Positions 1 through 8,365 of a DNA stretch of 64,000 nucleotides are shown piece after piece. The notes beneath the pieces were generated by a model that saw nothing but the letters and a program-made list of their open reading frames with translations, searched no databases and was not told where the DNA came from. This DNA comes from Pseudobutyrivibrio sp. OR37 (lineage in GTDB: Bacteria; Bacillota; Clostridia; Lachnospirales; Lachnospiraceae): contig NZ_FOQF01000009.1 of the NCBI RefSeq assembly GCF_900113655.1, positions 1-64,000 on the forward strand, read 5' to 3'. Every line of letters begins with the position of its first letter. Position 1 is the stretch's first letter. A program made the position numbers and the translations under genes.

Positions 1-138
1 TAATAAAGGTTTCGTTTCATTAAGAAACTTAAATGAATTTCAAGGATACATGTTTTAAAAACTTGTATTAATTCAAGGTTTGTTTCACTGTTCAGTTATC
101 AATCTTCGTTTGTTGTGCTTCTCAGCAGCAACTCGTTT
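1..138 (-). other. Probable stable-RNA (rRNA) operon leader, running off the left edge
   Basis: There is no credible ORF here. Read on the minus strand the stretch lies just downstream of two strong tandem promoters and contains ATAACTGAACAGTG followed by AACCTTGAA, which resembles the processing/antitermination-type sequences found in leaders and spacers of clostridial rRNA operons. The inference is that a 16S gene begins shortly beyond position 1. No mature RNA is visible in the window, so the identity is not proven. Confidence 0.45.
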
Positions 139-167
139 ATATTATCATGAGCAGCTTGCTTTGTCAA
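139..167 (-). promoter_or_regulatory. Sigma-A promoter, inner of a tandem pair
   Basis: On the minus strand a perfect -35 TTGACA (162-167) and -10 TAATAT (139-144) are separated by exactly 17 bases. It points left, away from oriC and out of the window. Position and strength fit a stable-RNA operon promoter. Confidence 0.75.
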
Positions 168-250
168 GCACTTTTTAAGATTTATTTTTTTAATCTTTTT
201 GATGAAACACTCGATTTCATCTTGTGTTCTGCTCTCGCGGAACGAATAGT

Positions 251-279
251 ATATTATCATCCCACTACCACAAAGTCAA
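251..279 (-). promoter_or_regulatory. Sigma-A promoter, outer of a tandem pair
   Basis: On the minus strand -35 TTGACT (274-279) and -10 TAATAT (251-256) have a 17-base spacer, and an A/T-rich stretch (281-300) upstream could act as an UP element. The sequence around the -10 (ATGATAATAT) is almost identical to that of the inner promoter, suggesting duplication of one strong promoter, as is usual for rRNA operons. Confidence 0.75.
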
Positions 280-306
280 CAGGTTTTTTCAAAATAATTA
301 ATGTCT

Positions 307-978
307 TTATATTCCGATAATTCTCTCAATTATGTTGTTTTGATAAATAAAATACAACATCTGGTCATTTTCTGTGTTTTCTATGATAAATCTGCCATAC
401 GCAGAGGCTGGGAAGCAGTCTGCAATGAAGAGGATAAGCCATATTATTATTATTCCTTCTATTAATCCTGCCAGAAATCCCAATAAACGATTTACATCCC
501 TAACCCCTGGAACAAGGCCTATTACGTTTATGATCTTGTCTAATATAAGTATTACTAATATAGCTACTATGATACATGCTATAGTTGATATGCCTTTTAT
601 AGCTGTAGACGCTAATTCTGTTGCTATTACATTAATAGTAACATCTATTGAGCTTTGCACTGATTCTTCTACTTTTTGCCTAATAGCTTCTGGCACCACA
701 ACCAATACTGCATCCTGACCTGAGCCTGTTTCTTTTTCTTCTGATTCATAATATCTTTCATGAAGATGTTCATCTAAGTTCTGCTGGATTACTGTGGGTA
801 TAGTTGTGTTTGTAGAAATATAGCTGGCAGCGAAGGTTGAGCCAAAGTTTACAAAGCATATCATAAAAATCCATGCTACCATACCAAATACTATTCTTAG
901 CATACCTTGGGTTGTGCCTCTTATTATGCAAATCAGCATTATGATTCCAAATACAACTAATAAATAGTTTATTTCCAT
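307..978 (-). CDS. CvpA family membrane protein
   Basis: A 223-residue integral membrane protein with about four hydrophobic segments (roughly residues 3-20, 28-50, 130-152 and 162-188) and the CvpA-type start in which RGxxQGxxR links helices 1 and 2. A polar loop of about 75 residues separates the two helix pairs. CvpA proteins in E. coli affect colicin V export and envelope homeostasis; the biochemical role is unclear in Firmicutes. It starts 8 bases after the stop of the DUF5711 gene, with an AGGTGAT ribosome site overlapping that stop, so the two are probably co-transcribed. Family assignment is good, function is not. Confidence 0.8.
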   Translation of the reverse strand: MEINYLLVVFGIIMLICIIRGTTQGMLRIVFGMVAWIFMICFVNFGSTFAASYISTNTTIPTVIQQNLDEHLHERYYESEEKETGSGQDAVLVVVPEAIRQKVEESVQSSIDVTINVIATELASTAIKGISTIACIIVAILVILILDKIINVIGLVPGVRDVNRLLGFLAGLIEGIIIIWLILFIADCFPASAYGRFIIENTENDQMLYFIYQNNIIERIIGI

Positions 979-986
979 ATTATCAC

Positions 987-2204
987 CTATTTTAAATATA
1001 TTTCCTCTGTCTTATTTTTTTGAATAATATAATATCTTTTTTCGGCTGTAGTTGGTATTACATCATAGACTGTATCATCAAACTTGTACGTAAATTTCTC
1101 AAAGCCTTGCAAGTTGTATAAGGCAATCTCGTTTTCATTCTTAAGCATCACTATATTATTATCCAGTAGTGATACGTATTCGTAATTATTGTCTAATTCC
1201 TTTGATACGCTCTTAAACCCGTACAGATTATAAACATTTAATACATTTACTACTTCGCCTGATTCCAAGGATTTCTCGCAAATATATCCAAAATGAGTGT
1301 CGTTATAGAATACACTCTTCATCTGCTCATCTATCGTTATATCCTTGGCTACAGTAGCTTTTAAATTATTGTTAAATACAATTATTTTCGAATCAGCAAA
1401 TGCAATAGCTTTATCATTTTTTACGTAATCTACCTTTGGTATTAGTGTACCAATGTACTGGTATGATGCAACAATATTATCCTCTTCTTTTTTGCCTGCG
1501 CTTGTGAAATCGTAAAATACTAATTCTGTTGAGACTTCTCCATCATCTACATTAATAATGGATAAGAGCAGGCGCGTAGCGTTTGAAGATAATGCCATGG
1601 ATACAGGAAAGCCCTTATTTTCAGGATGAATTTCTCCTGAAACAAGTAGAGTTCCTTTTTTATCGTACATTTGTATATATGTTGTGGAATTCTCCTGCAG
1701 CATAATGGCTACTGTTCCCTGATTGGCTACCCTTGCCTCTATTACTGGTGTAGTAGTTGCTATTGATTTAATGAATCCTTTAGAAGAGAAAATATCTACC
1801 TCTGTTCCTTTTTTATCATAAACAACTATATAATCACCGCTAATATCTACACTTGGATTAGTCATATCATAAGTATAATTCCATATCAATGTACCATCAA
1901 ATGCAGTGTAGAAAATACCATCTGCGCTGTATTTCAAAAGATTATTATTATAGCTTATATAATGACTTTCAGCTGAATCCTGTCTTTCCCAGCTTTTTTC
2001 CACCTCAAAGTCCTCATAAGTGGAAACAGTCCTGATTACTATGATAGAAATAACTATTATGAGCAAAAGCAATAGTAGAAATAGGTATCGTTTTTTCGGT
2101 GGGGTATAATCGTCATCTTTTATCGGCTTTTTCTTTATTTCTACTTCCTCTGCTGTTTTCTCTTCCTTCTTTTCAGGTAGTTTAATAATCTTGAATTCTT
2201 CCAT
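987..2204 (-). CDS. DUF5711 family membrane-anchored protein
   Basis: A 405-residue protein with a charged, Lys/Glu-rich cytoplasmic N-terminus (about 38 residues), one transmembrane helix (about 40-60) and a large C-terminal part probably outside the membrane. That part alternates short hydrophobic strands with polar turns (for example DGTLIWNY, IVVYDKKGTEV, IALYNLQGF), which looks like a beta-propeller of PQQ/WD-like blades. This matches DUF5711, common in Lachnospiraceae and of unknown function. It is followed by the cvpA-like gene with an 8-base gap, so an envelope role shared with that gene is plausible but unproven. The ribosome site is weak. Confidence 0.7.
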   Translation of the reverse strand: MEEFKIIKLPEKKEEKTAEEVEIKKKPIKDDDYTPPKKRYLFLLLLLLIIVISIIVIRTVSTYEDFEVEKSWERQDSAESHYISYNNNLLKYSADGIFYTAFDGTLIWNYTYDMTNPSVDISGDYIVVYDKKGTEVDIFSSKGFIKSIATTTPVIEARVANQGTVAIMLQENSTTYIQMYDKKGTLLVSGEIHPENKGFPVSMALSSNATRLLLSIINVDDGEVSTELVFYDFTSAGKKEEDNIVASYQYIGTLIPKVDYVKNDKAIAFADSKIIVFNNNLKATVAKDITIDEQMKSVFYNDTHFGYICEKSLESGEVVNVLNVYNLYGFKSVSKELDNNYEYVSLLDNNIVMLKNENEIALYNLQGFEKFTYKFDDTVYDVIPTTAEKRYYIIQKNKTEEIYLK

Positions 2205-2221
2205 ACTTAATTGCCTTATCT

Positions 2222-2253
2222 AAAAAATTATGGGCTGTATAACCAGCCCATAA
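2222..2253 (-). terminator. Rho-independent terminator after glgB
   Basis: A perfect 10-bp stem (2228-2237 with 2244-2253, 6-base loop) is followed on the minus strand by six T. It lies directly behind the glgB stop and separates glgB from the DUF5711 gene. Confidence 0.8.
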
Positions 2254-2258
2254 ATATT

Positions 2259-4157
2259 TTAATATACGAATACTGCTACTTGATATGGTGCAACTGGGAA
2301 AGCTATTGAGTACTCTCTTCCATCACACTCTTCGTGGACTGGCATATAGCTATCTTCTATCTTTCCACCTTCACCACCAAATTCAGTGTTCTCACTATCT
2401 AATAATAGTTTACATTTTTTATTTTCAGGAACACCAACTTTATAATCATCATATCTCATTGGTGTCATATTAATTACAAATAGTATATTATTCTTGCCAT
2501 TTTTGGATTTACGGACAAAACTAAATATGCTTCTATAGTTATCGTTGGCATTAATCCATTCGAAGCCCGCCCATGATACATCCTGTTCGTACATTGCAGG
2601 ATAATTTCTGTATATGGTTAGTAATTCCTTAAACATTCTTGAAACATGTCTATGGTTAGGATTATCAAGCACATACCAATCTAGTTCTCTGGCCTCGCTC
2701 CACTCTGTGCCTTGTGCAAATTCCTGGCCCATGAAAAGAAGCTTCTTGCCTGGGTGTCCCATCATAAATGCATAGCCCGCCATAAGGTTTTTATATTTAT
2801 CAACCTCTAGTCCTGGCATCTTTGCAAGCATTGAGCCTTTAAGGTGAACTACTTCATCATGACTGAGCACCAAAATATATCGTTCTGCTTCGTTATAGCT
2901 CATTGCAAAAGTCATTCTATTGTGATTATCTTTTCTGAAATATGGATCCAGCTTCATGTAATCAATGAAATCATGCATCCATCCCATATTCCATTTGTAA
3001 GAGAAATTCAATCCGCCATTTTCAACATCACCTGTTATCTTTGGCCATGCTGTGGACTCTTCGGCAATCATAACAGCTCCTGGATTTCTTCCTCTGATTA
3101 ATGTATTAATATGCTTAAAAAACTCGATAGCATCTAGATTTTCATTTCCACCGTGCTCATTTGGAACCCACTGGCCTGGCTTTTTACCATAATCCAAATA
3201 AAGCATAGAGGCAACTGCATCAACTCTTAATCCATCAATGTGATATTGCTCTACCCATTGAAGGGCACTACCAATTAAAAAGTTTTTAACCTCTGGCTTG
3301 CCATAGTTAAAGATTTTTGTACCCCAATCTGGATGTTCGCCCTTACGTGGGTCACCATATTCATATAATGGCTGGCCATCAAAATCAGCTAGACCATGGG
3401 CATCCTTTGGAAAATGTGCAGGAACCCAATCCAGAATGACACCTATGCCATTTTTATGAAGATAGTTTACAAGATACTTGAAATCGTCTGGTGTGCCGTA
3501 TCTTGATGTTGGTGCATAATAGCCTGTTACCTGATAACCCCATGAACCATCAAATGGGTATTCAGAAATTCCCATTAATTCTACATGAGTATACCCCATA
3601 TCAAGAACATATTCTGTTATGCTATGAGCAAATTCCTTATAGCTATAGAATCCATCGTTTTCTGTTCTAGGATGACGCTTCCAAGAACCTGGGTGCACCT
3701 CATATATTGCCAATGGCTGCTCCCAAAAATTCTTAATTGCTTTTCTTTGCTTCATCCATGTTTGGTCTGTCCATTTAAACTTTGTAGTGTCGAAAATGCG
3801 TGATGCAGTACCTGGACGAACCTCTGCATAAGTAGCATATGGATCTGCTTTGTAAAGTTTAGTCCCATCATCTGTGTATATTAGATATTTGTATAACTGG
3901 CCCTCTTTAGCCTCAGGTATAAAGGTTTCAAATATACCCTGCTCTGCTGGTTCAACTCTATGCATGAAATTGCGGTTTTCATCCCAATCGTTAAACTCAC
4001 CAATAACAGCTACACTAGCAGCATGTGGTGCCCATACGTTAAAAAATACGCCTGTTTCTTTGCCTTGCTTACCCTTGTGAGCACCTAGCTTTTTATATAT
4101 ATCATAGTGTGTTCCCTGGCCAAACAAATATCCATCTAGTTCTGTAAAATTGCTCAT
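2259..4157 (-). CDS. glgB: 1,4-alpha-glucan branching enzyme (glycogen branching)
   Basis: A 632-residue GH13 enzyme, typical length for bacterial GlgB. An N-terminal CBM48/E-set domain (about 20-130, VWAPHAASVAVIGEFNDW) precedes the catalytic barrel. Visible motifs are the nucleophile region GLRVDAVASMLYLDY, the acid/base region MIAEESTAWP and the third carboxylate in LVLSHDEVVH, then a C-terminal all-beta domain. It forms alpha-1,6 branches in glycogen in the cytoplasm. No glgA, glgC or glgP is adjacent, so glycogen genes are scattered; a second GH13 enzyme lies 9.5 kb away. The start has a GGGG-type ribosome site about 10 bases upstream and a terminator closes the unit. Confidence 0.95.
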   Translation of the reverse strand: MSNFTELDGYLFGQGTHYDIYKKLGAHKGKQGKETGVFFNVWAPHAASVAVIGEFNDWDENRNFMHRVEPAEQGIFETFIPEAKEGQLYKYLIYTDDGTKLYKADPYATYAEVRPGTASRIFDTTKFKWTDQTWMKQRKAIKNFWEQPLAIYEVHPGSWKRHPRTENDGFYSYKEFAHSITEYVLDMGYTHVELMGISEYPFDGSWGYQVTGYYAPTSRYGTPDDFKYLVNYLHKNGIGVILDWVPAHFPKDAHGLADFDGQPLYEYGDPRKGEHPDWGTKIFNYGKPEVKNFLIGSALQWVEQYHIDGLRVDAVASMLYLDYGKKPGQWVPNEHGGNENLDAIEFFKHINTLIRGRNPGAVMIAEESTAWPKITGDVENGGLNFSYKWNMGWMHDFIDYMKLDPYFRKDNHNRMTFAMSYNEAERYILVLSHDEVVHLKGSMLAKMPGLEVDKYKNLMAGYAFMMGHPGKKLLFMGQEFAQGTEWSEARELDWYVLDNPNHRHVSRMFKELLTIYRNYPAMYEQDVSWAGFEWINANDNYRSIFSFVRKSKNGKNNILFVINMTPMRYDDYKVGVPENKKCKLLLDSENTEFGGEGGKIEDSYMPVHEECDGREYSIAFPVAPYQVAVFVY

Positions 4158-4180
4158 ATACTACTATCCCCTTTATTTAA

Positions 4181-6931
4181 TTATTTATCAAAATCCTTCT
4201 CTTTTAGGATGATATTGCCGTATCTATCATATTTTGGCTTGTTAAAGAAGCCTCCCCTTGTAGATTTTTCGATAGCATCATCCATAATCTCTGCCACTTC
4301 TTTTATAGTGGTAACATGGTCGTAACGTCCAATAAGATTAATTCTATTGTAAAGTGCAAGGATTCCCATATCGTCTATTGTACAACCTGCTTCAAGAGCA
4401 TAGGTCTTAGCAAATGATACCAATTCATCAATTGAGAATACTGGAATTACAATCTTTTCGGTAAATCTCTTTGCGAATGAATGGTCGCGCATTAATGCTC
4501 TATCTATACCCTTTTTATTATCCTCAATAATAAGGATTGTTCCTGTTTTATCAGATTCCATCAATAGTGATAAGGTTACGGCTGTTTCTTTTGAAATTCC
4601 GCCTGCAGCCTCGATAATAAGACATCCACCCTGTATCTTAGAATAAAGTCTTTGGATATCCTTTTCGTTAAGCTTCTCGCCTGAAATCTTTCCGATTCCT
4701 CCCTTTGGATAGCCTGTCTTCTTCTGAAGGACCTTGATGATGCTTGTTGCCATCTGAGTCTTTCCAGAGCCCTGTTCTCCGACAATTACAATGCTTCCAC
4801 CATTTCCATTAGGCTTTAACAAGTGCTCAGCGGCACCTTCTATAACCTTGGTGATTTTGGCCTTCATTCCTGAAATTGGTAAGAAGTAAGAGAATATCTC
4901 TAAATCCTCTTCATCAACACCAACAGAAGTTGCTGCTTCCTGCTCTAGAGCTTCTTCTAGCTCTGGGATATCTAAATCCTGTACAGGAACTGCCTCTGGG
5001 GCTGGTATTTCTGATACTTCTTCTTCCACTTCTGGAATTACAGGCTCTTCAACTTCAGCAGTCTCCTCTGGTAATTCCTCATGGAATGGTGTAGAAATAA
5101 CCTCGTTCAATAAATCCTGTGGGATTTCTATTGGAGGAAGCTCGAAGTCATCGTCATAGCTGTAAGCTTCTGAAGTTTCTTCTGAAGTTTCCTCTGCATT
5201 ATCCTCGAGCACCGCCTGTAGCTGCTCGCTGTCTAACTCTCTATAATCATGTTCAATTGTATTATCTGCAACCTCAGAAATAGGCTCTTCTTTGTATGAT
5301 TCAGCCTCTTGATTATCTATTTCTTCTGGAGCTTCTTCATCATCAACTGTTAATCTATCGATTTCCTGCTGTAGGATGCTGTTCACATCAGCAATCAACT
5401 GAGAGGCTTCTGTTAAACCAACATCTTCATCTTCTTCTGTGTTTTCTACATCTGCTGATTCTTCAAGGGTTGGTGGTTGCCAGTTGGCTGTATCCTCCAG
5501 CTCTTCTGCGGTGCGCATAACTGCAGTGCCTGCACTTGCAACCGATGCTGCAGCTTCCTCTGCTGTAATTACAGGAATATCTATTAATCCTTCCTGTGAG
5601 CCGTCTATTGATAATTTAGGAATAGCAAATCCTGTTCTTGGCTGAGTATCATCTGACTGCTCTTCCTCTGAAGCTACCTCTTCCACTGGTGTTTCTTCAA
5701 GCTTAACTTCTTCGATTCTATCTGGCGATAAGTATTCTTCCTTCAATAATTCCTGAGATGTCATGCCAGCATTAAGCTTAGACATAGCACCTTCCAAACG
5801 ATTAAGGACATTATTGGCCTCGCGCAAGGCACGTGCTCTGGCACTCTCTAATTCCTTTGTCTTAGCATCTTCCATTGCTGCTTCAGCTGCACGCTTTGTC
5901 TTTTCCCATTCAGCTAAAACATCCTCGATTGTCATTTGGCCTTCTACCTGCTGCTCTGTTTCCTTGCTTTCATCGGCAAGCTTTAAGCTGATTTGACCAT
6001 CATAACCTTCCTCAAGATACTGCTGGAAGGTATCGTTAATAGAGAATTTATCATCCTCTTCTTCAACATCTTCATCATCTGAAACCTGCAGATATGGAAT
6101 CTCTTCAACAAGATTTTTAATGGCATCCATGTTTTCAGATACTTCACCTGCATCTGTTGCCTTCATGATTTCATCAATGTTCTTTTTAATTTCAGCCTGA
6201 AGGTTAAGAGTATCAAATCTCTCTGGTCCCTCTGGTAGCTTGATGGCTTTAACATTAGGCAAAACTCTACTAGACTCGGCCATTATTTTTGGAGTAATTT
6301 CTGTTATTCCATCTTTCTTGGTCTGGAAATTTCGATATTTGTCCTCTTGCGACTTATCTAGTGGCTGATAAAGCATCTTTAATTCCAAGGCTCTTTCAAC
6401 AACTGGGCCGTCTCCGAACCATAAGATAATCTCATCACATAAAGATATGCATTTTTCCGCTTGATTTGTTTTGTGGTAAAGATAGGCGAGCTCGTACGCC
6501 CACTCCTCAATAAAATCGTTATCCTTGAGCTGCTCAAGAATCTTGATAAGAGTGGCTGTATCAGCGCCTTTTGCAACATTAATATTATATTTTAAGATAT
6601 ATTTTAAGCTATCATGAGGTGCTATTTGAACAAACTCGTTGTAGTATTCCTGCGCTTCATCTATTTCCTTAAGCTTAATTGATATCATACACAGCTTGTA
6701 TAATATCATCCTTCCGATTGGTGAACGCTCATGAGCTAGGAGCAGTAAATCTCTGGCATCCTCTACTTGCCCTGCTGCTTCATAACACTCGCTTCCTGCT
6801 ATTAAATCGTTTATGTTATGAATCCTTCGCCAATTAATACTTTCAGCTACGTTCATTGCATCAACGAATTTATTTTTTGATACGAGATTTTTCATCTCTT
6901 CAATCCTAGTACGATACTCCATTTTTTCCAC
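4181..6931 (-). CDS. Large TPR-acidic linker-AAA-like protein of unknown function
   Basis: About 916 residues. The N-terminal 200 residues are helical and TPR-like (repeating A..Y..AG...A.DLL patterns). Residues about 280-690 are a low-complexity, Glu-rich, probably disordered linker. The last 220 residues form a P-loop domain: Walker A GEQGSGKT near 720, a hydrophobic strand LIIEAAGG where Walker B should be, and RDHSFAKRFTEKIVIP resembling the sensor/arginine region of CbxX/SpoVK-type AAA proteins. The usual DE of Walker B reads EA, so hydrolysis may be impaired. The start is uncertain: the GTG at 6931 has GGAG 9 bases upstream; an ATG at 6922 and a TTG at 6946 also exist. It lies 23 bases upstream of glgB and may be co-transcribed. 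Function not recognised. Confidence 0.6.
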   Translation of the reverse strand: MEKMEYRTRIEEMKNLVSKNKFVDAMNVAESINWRRIHNINDLIAGSECYEAAGQVEDARDLLLLAHERSPIGRMILYKLCMISIKLKEIDEAQEYYNEFVQIAPHDSLKYILKYNINVAKGADTATLIKILEQLKDNDFIEEWAYELAYLYHKTNQAEKCISLCDEIILWFGDGPVVERALELKMLYQPLDKSQEDKYRNFQTKKDGITEITPKIMAESSRVLPNVKAIKLPEGPERFDTLNLQAEIKKNIDEIMKATDAGEVSENMDAIKNLVEEIPYLQVSDDEDVEEEDDKFSINDTFQQYLEEGYDGQISLKLADESKETEQQVEGQMTIEDVLAEWEKTKRAAEAAMEDAKTKELESARARALREANNVLNRLEGAMSKLNAGMTSQELLKEEYLSPDRIEEVKLEETPVEEVASEEEQSDDTQPRTGFAIPKLSIDGSQEGLIDIPVITAEEAAASVASAGTAVMRTAEELEDTANWQPPTLEESADVENTEEDEDVGLTEASQLIADVNSILQQEIDRLTVDDEEAPEEIDNQEAESYKEEPISEVADNTIEHDYRELDSEQLQAVLEDNAEETSEETSEAYSYDDDFELPPIEIPQDLLNEVISTPFHEELPEETAEVEEPVIPEVEEEVSEIPAPEAVPVQDLDIPELEEALEQEAATSVGVDEEDLEIFSYFLPISGMKAKITKVIEGAAEHLLKPNGNGGSIVIVGEQGSGKTQMATSIIKVLQKKTGYPKGGIGKISGEKLNEKDIQRLYSKIQGGCLIIEAAGGISKETAVTLSLLMESDKTGTILIIEDNKKGIDRALMRDHSFAKRFTEKIVIPVFSIDELVSFAKTYALEAGCTIDDMGILALYNRINLIGRYDHVTTIKEVAEIMDDAIEKSTRGGFFNKPKYDRYGNIILKEKDFDK

Positions 6932-6997
6932 AGCATTATTCTCCAAAATACATACTTATAGTTATAAAAAATTTTAACATACGTTAATTCTAAAATC

Positions 6998-7027
6998 AAA
7001 AAAACCAGGACAAAATATCCTGGTTTT
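6998..7027 (-). terminator. Terminator after the AI-2E-family gene
   Basis: A 10-bp stem (7001-7010 with 7018-7027, loop CAAAATA) with A/T runs on both sides, so it could work in both directions. It sits directly downstream of the permease stop on the minus strand. Confidence 0.8.
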
Positions 7028-7032
7028 TTTAA

Positions 7033-8349
7033 TTATTTTTTACCGTGATTATTAAGCTTGAATGAAAACTTTAATTTGGATGTAGCTAGCTTTTCTTGAT
7101 GTTTTATCAAGGTGTTAGATTCCAAATCTATATAATCCATCAGTATATATTCATTTGTATCTTTTGGTAAATCTCTTCTTTCCACAAGATAGCTTGCAAT
7201 TCTGCCAACTATGTAGTAAATAATAGCAACTATTGGAACTGCTACAATCATACCGCCTACTCCAAAGAAGCCAGCACCTACAACTACAGCGAACACTACC
7301 CAGAAGGATGATATTCCTGTTGAGTCCCCAAGAATCTTTGGTCCAATAAGATTACCATCTACCTGCTGTAATATCAGGATGAAGATTAAGAAATATATAC
7401 CCTTCATTGGCTCTGTAAGGAAAATAATGATTACTGTTGGAACTGCTCCAATATATGGGCCGAATACGGGAACGATATTGGTTACACCGACAATAACTGA
7501 TACAAGCATAGGATATGGCATCTTCATGATTAGACATGCGATGTAGCATATCACTCCAATTATAATTGAATCTATAATTTTTCCGATAATAAAGCCGTAA
7601 AAAATTTCTCCAGATTTTCTGCTAACCTCTAATATGATATTAGCGTACTTAGGTGCAAATATGCCGCAAACAAGCTTTTTAGCCTGTGCCTTAAAGGTCT
7701 CCTTTGAAATCAATACATAAACAGAAACGAACATTCCAATTATGATGTTAACAATGAATTTAGTGACAGAAAGAACGCTGCTTGTAATCATAGACATCAT
7801 ATCAGATTGGTCGTAATCGACATATTGATTAAATAAATCCAGTCCTTGATTTACCAAATCACCAATTTTATTGTCTTTTGCCTTCATTAAGGCCTCTTCA
7901 TAATTACCTTTTGTAACTACATTACACCAATCTAAAACTCCTGCAATCTGATCTTCTATATGATTTGCAAGGTATATAATGGTGCTTATAAGATTTGGAA
8001 CAATTGATGCTATTATAAAAATCACAATGCTTACAAGCACTACCAATGCCAAAATTGAAGATAATGCTCTATCGCCCTTTTTGGCACCAACCTCGGTCTT
8101 GCAGAATTTTGCAAAAATCTTATATAGTCTCTTTTCAATAACGCCCATGATAGGATTCATTAAAAATGCCATAACAAATCCTATCAATATAGGCTGAATT
8201 ACTTTATTTACATGGTTAAATGCCGCAGATACGCTCCTACCATTTCTTAGCACAAAATAAAATGCTATAACTATGCAGGTAGCAAAAACATAGCTTCCTA
8301 GCTTTCTTCTAAAAGCTCTTCGTTCGAGCTTTTCGTTTTCCTCTGGCAT
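7033..8349 (-). CDS. AI-2E family transporter (TqsA/YdiK-like permease)
   Basis: A 438-residue polytopic membrane protein with about seven or eight hydrophobic segments, including the glycine- and proline-rich family region NIVPVFGPYIGAVPTVIIIFL and LIGPKILGDSTGISSFWVVFAVVVGAGFFGVGG (read as separate motifs near residues 280-380). The long soluble stretch between helices 3 and 4 (about 115-190) is typical of the family. Members have been linked to autoinducer-2 export or to cation/proton antiport, so the substrate cannot be told from sequence. A strong ribosome site (AAGGAGGGG) precedes the ATG. The gene follows the aconitase-family gene by 16 bases and ends in a terminator. Confidence 0.85.
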   Translation of the reverse strand: MPEENEKLERRAFRRKLGSYVFATCIVIAFYFVLRNGRSVSAAFNHVNKVIQPILIGFVMAFLMNPIMGVIEKRLYKIFAKFCKTEVGAKKGDRALSSILALVVLVSIVIFIIASIVPNLISTIIYLANHIEDQIAGVLDWCNVVTKGNYEEALMKAKDNKIGDLVNQGLDLFNQYVDYDQSDMMSMITSSVLSVTKFIVNIIIGMFVSVYVLISKETFKAQAKKLVCGIFAPKYANIILEVSRKSGEIFYGFIIGKIIDSIIIGVICYIACLIMKMPYPMLVSVIVGVTNIVPVFGPYIGAVPTVIIIFLTEPMKGIYFLIFILILQQVDGNLIGPKILGDSTGISSFWVVFAVVVGAGFFGVGGMIVAVPIVAIIYYIVGRIASYLVERRDLPKDTNEYILMDYIDLESNTLIKHQEKLATSKLKFSFKLNNHGKK

Positions 8350-8365
8350 ATTCCCCTCCTTAGGC

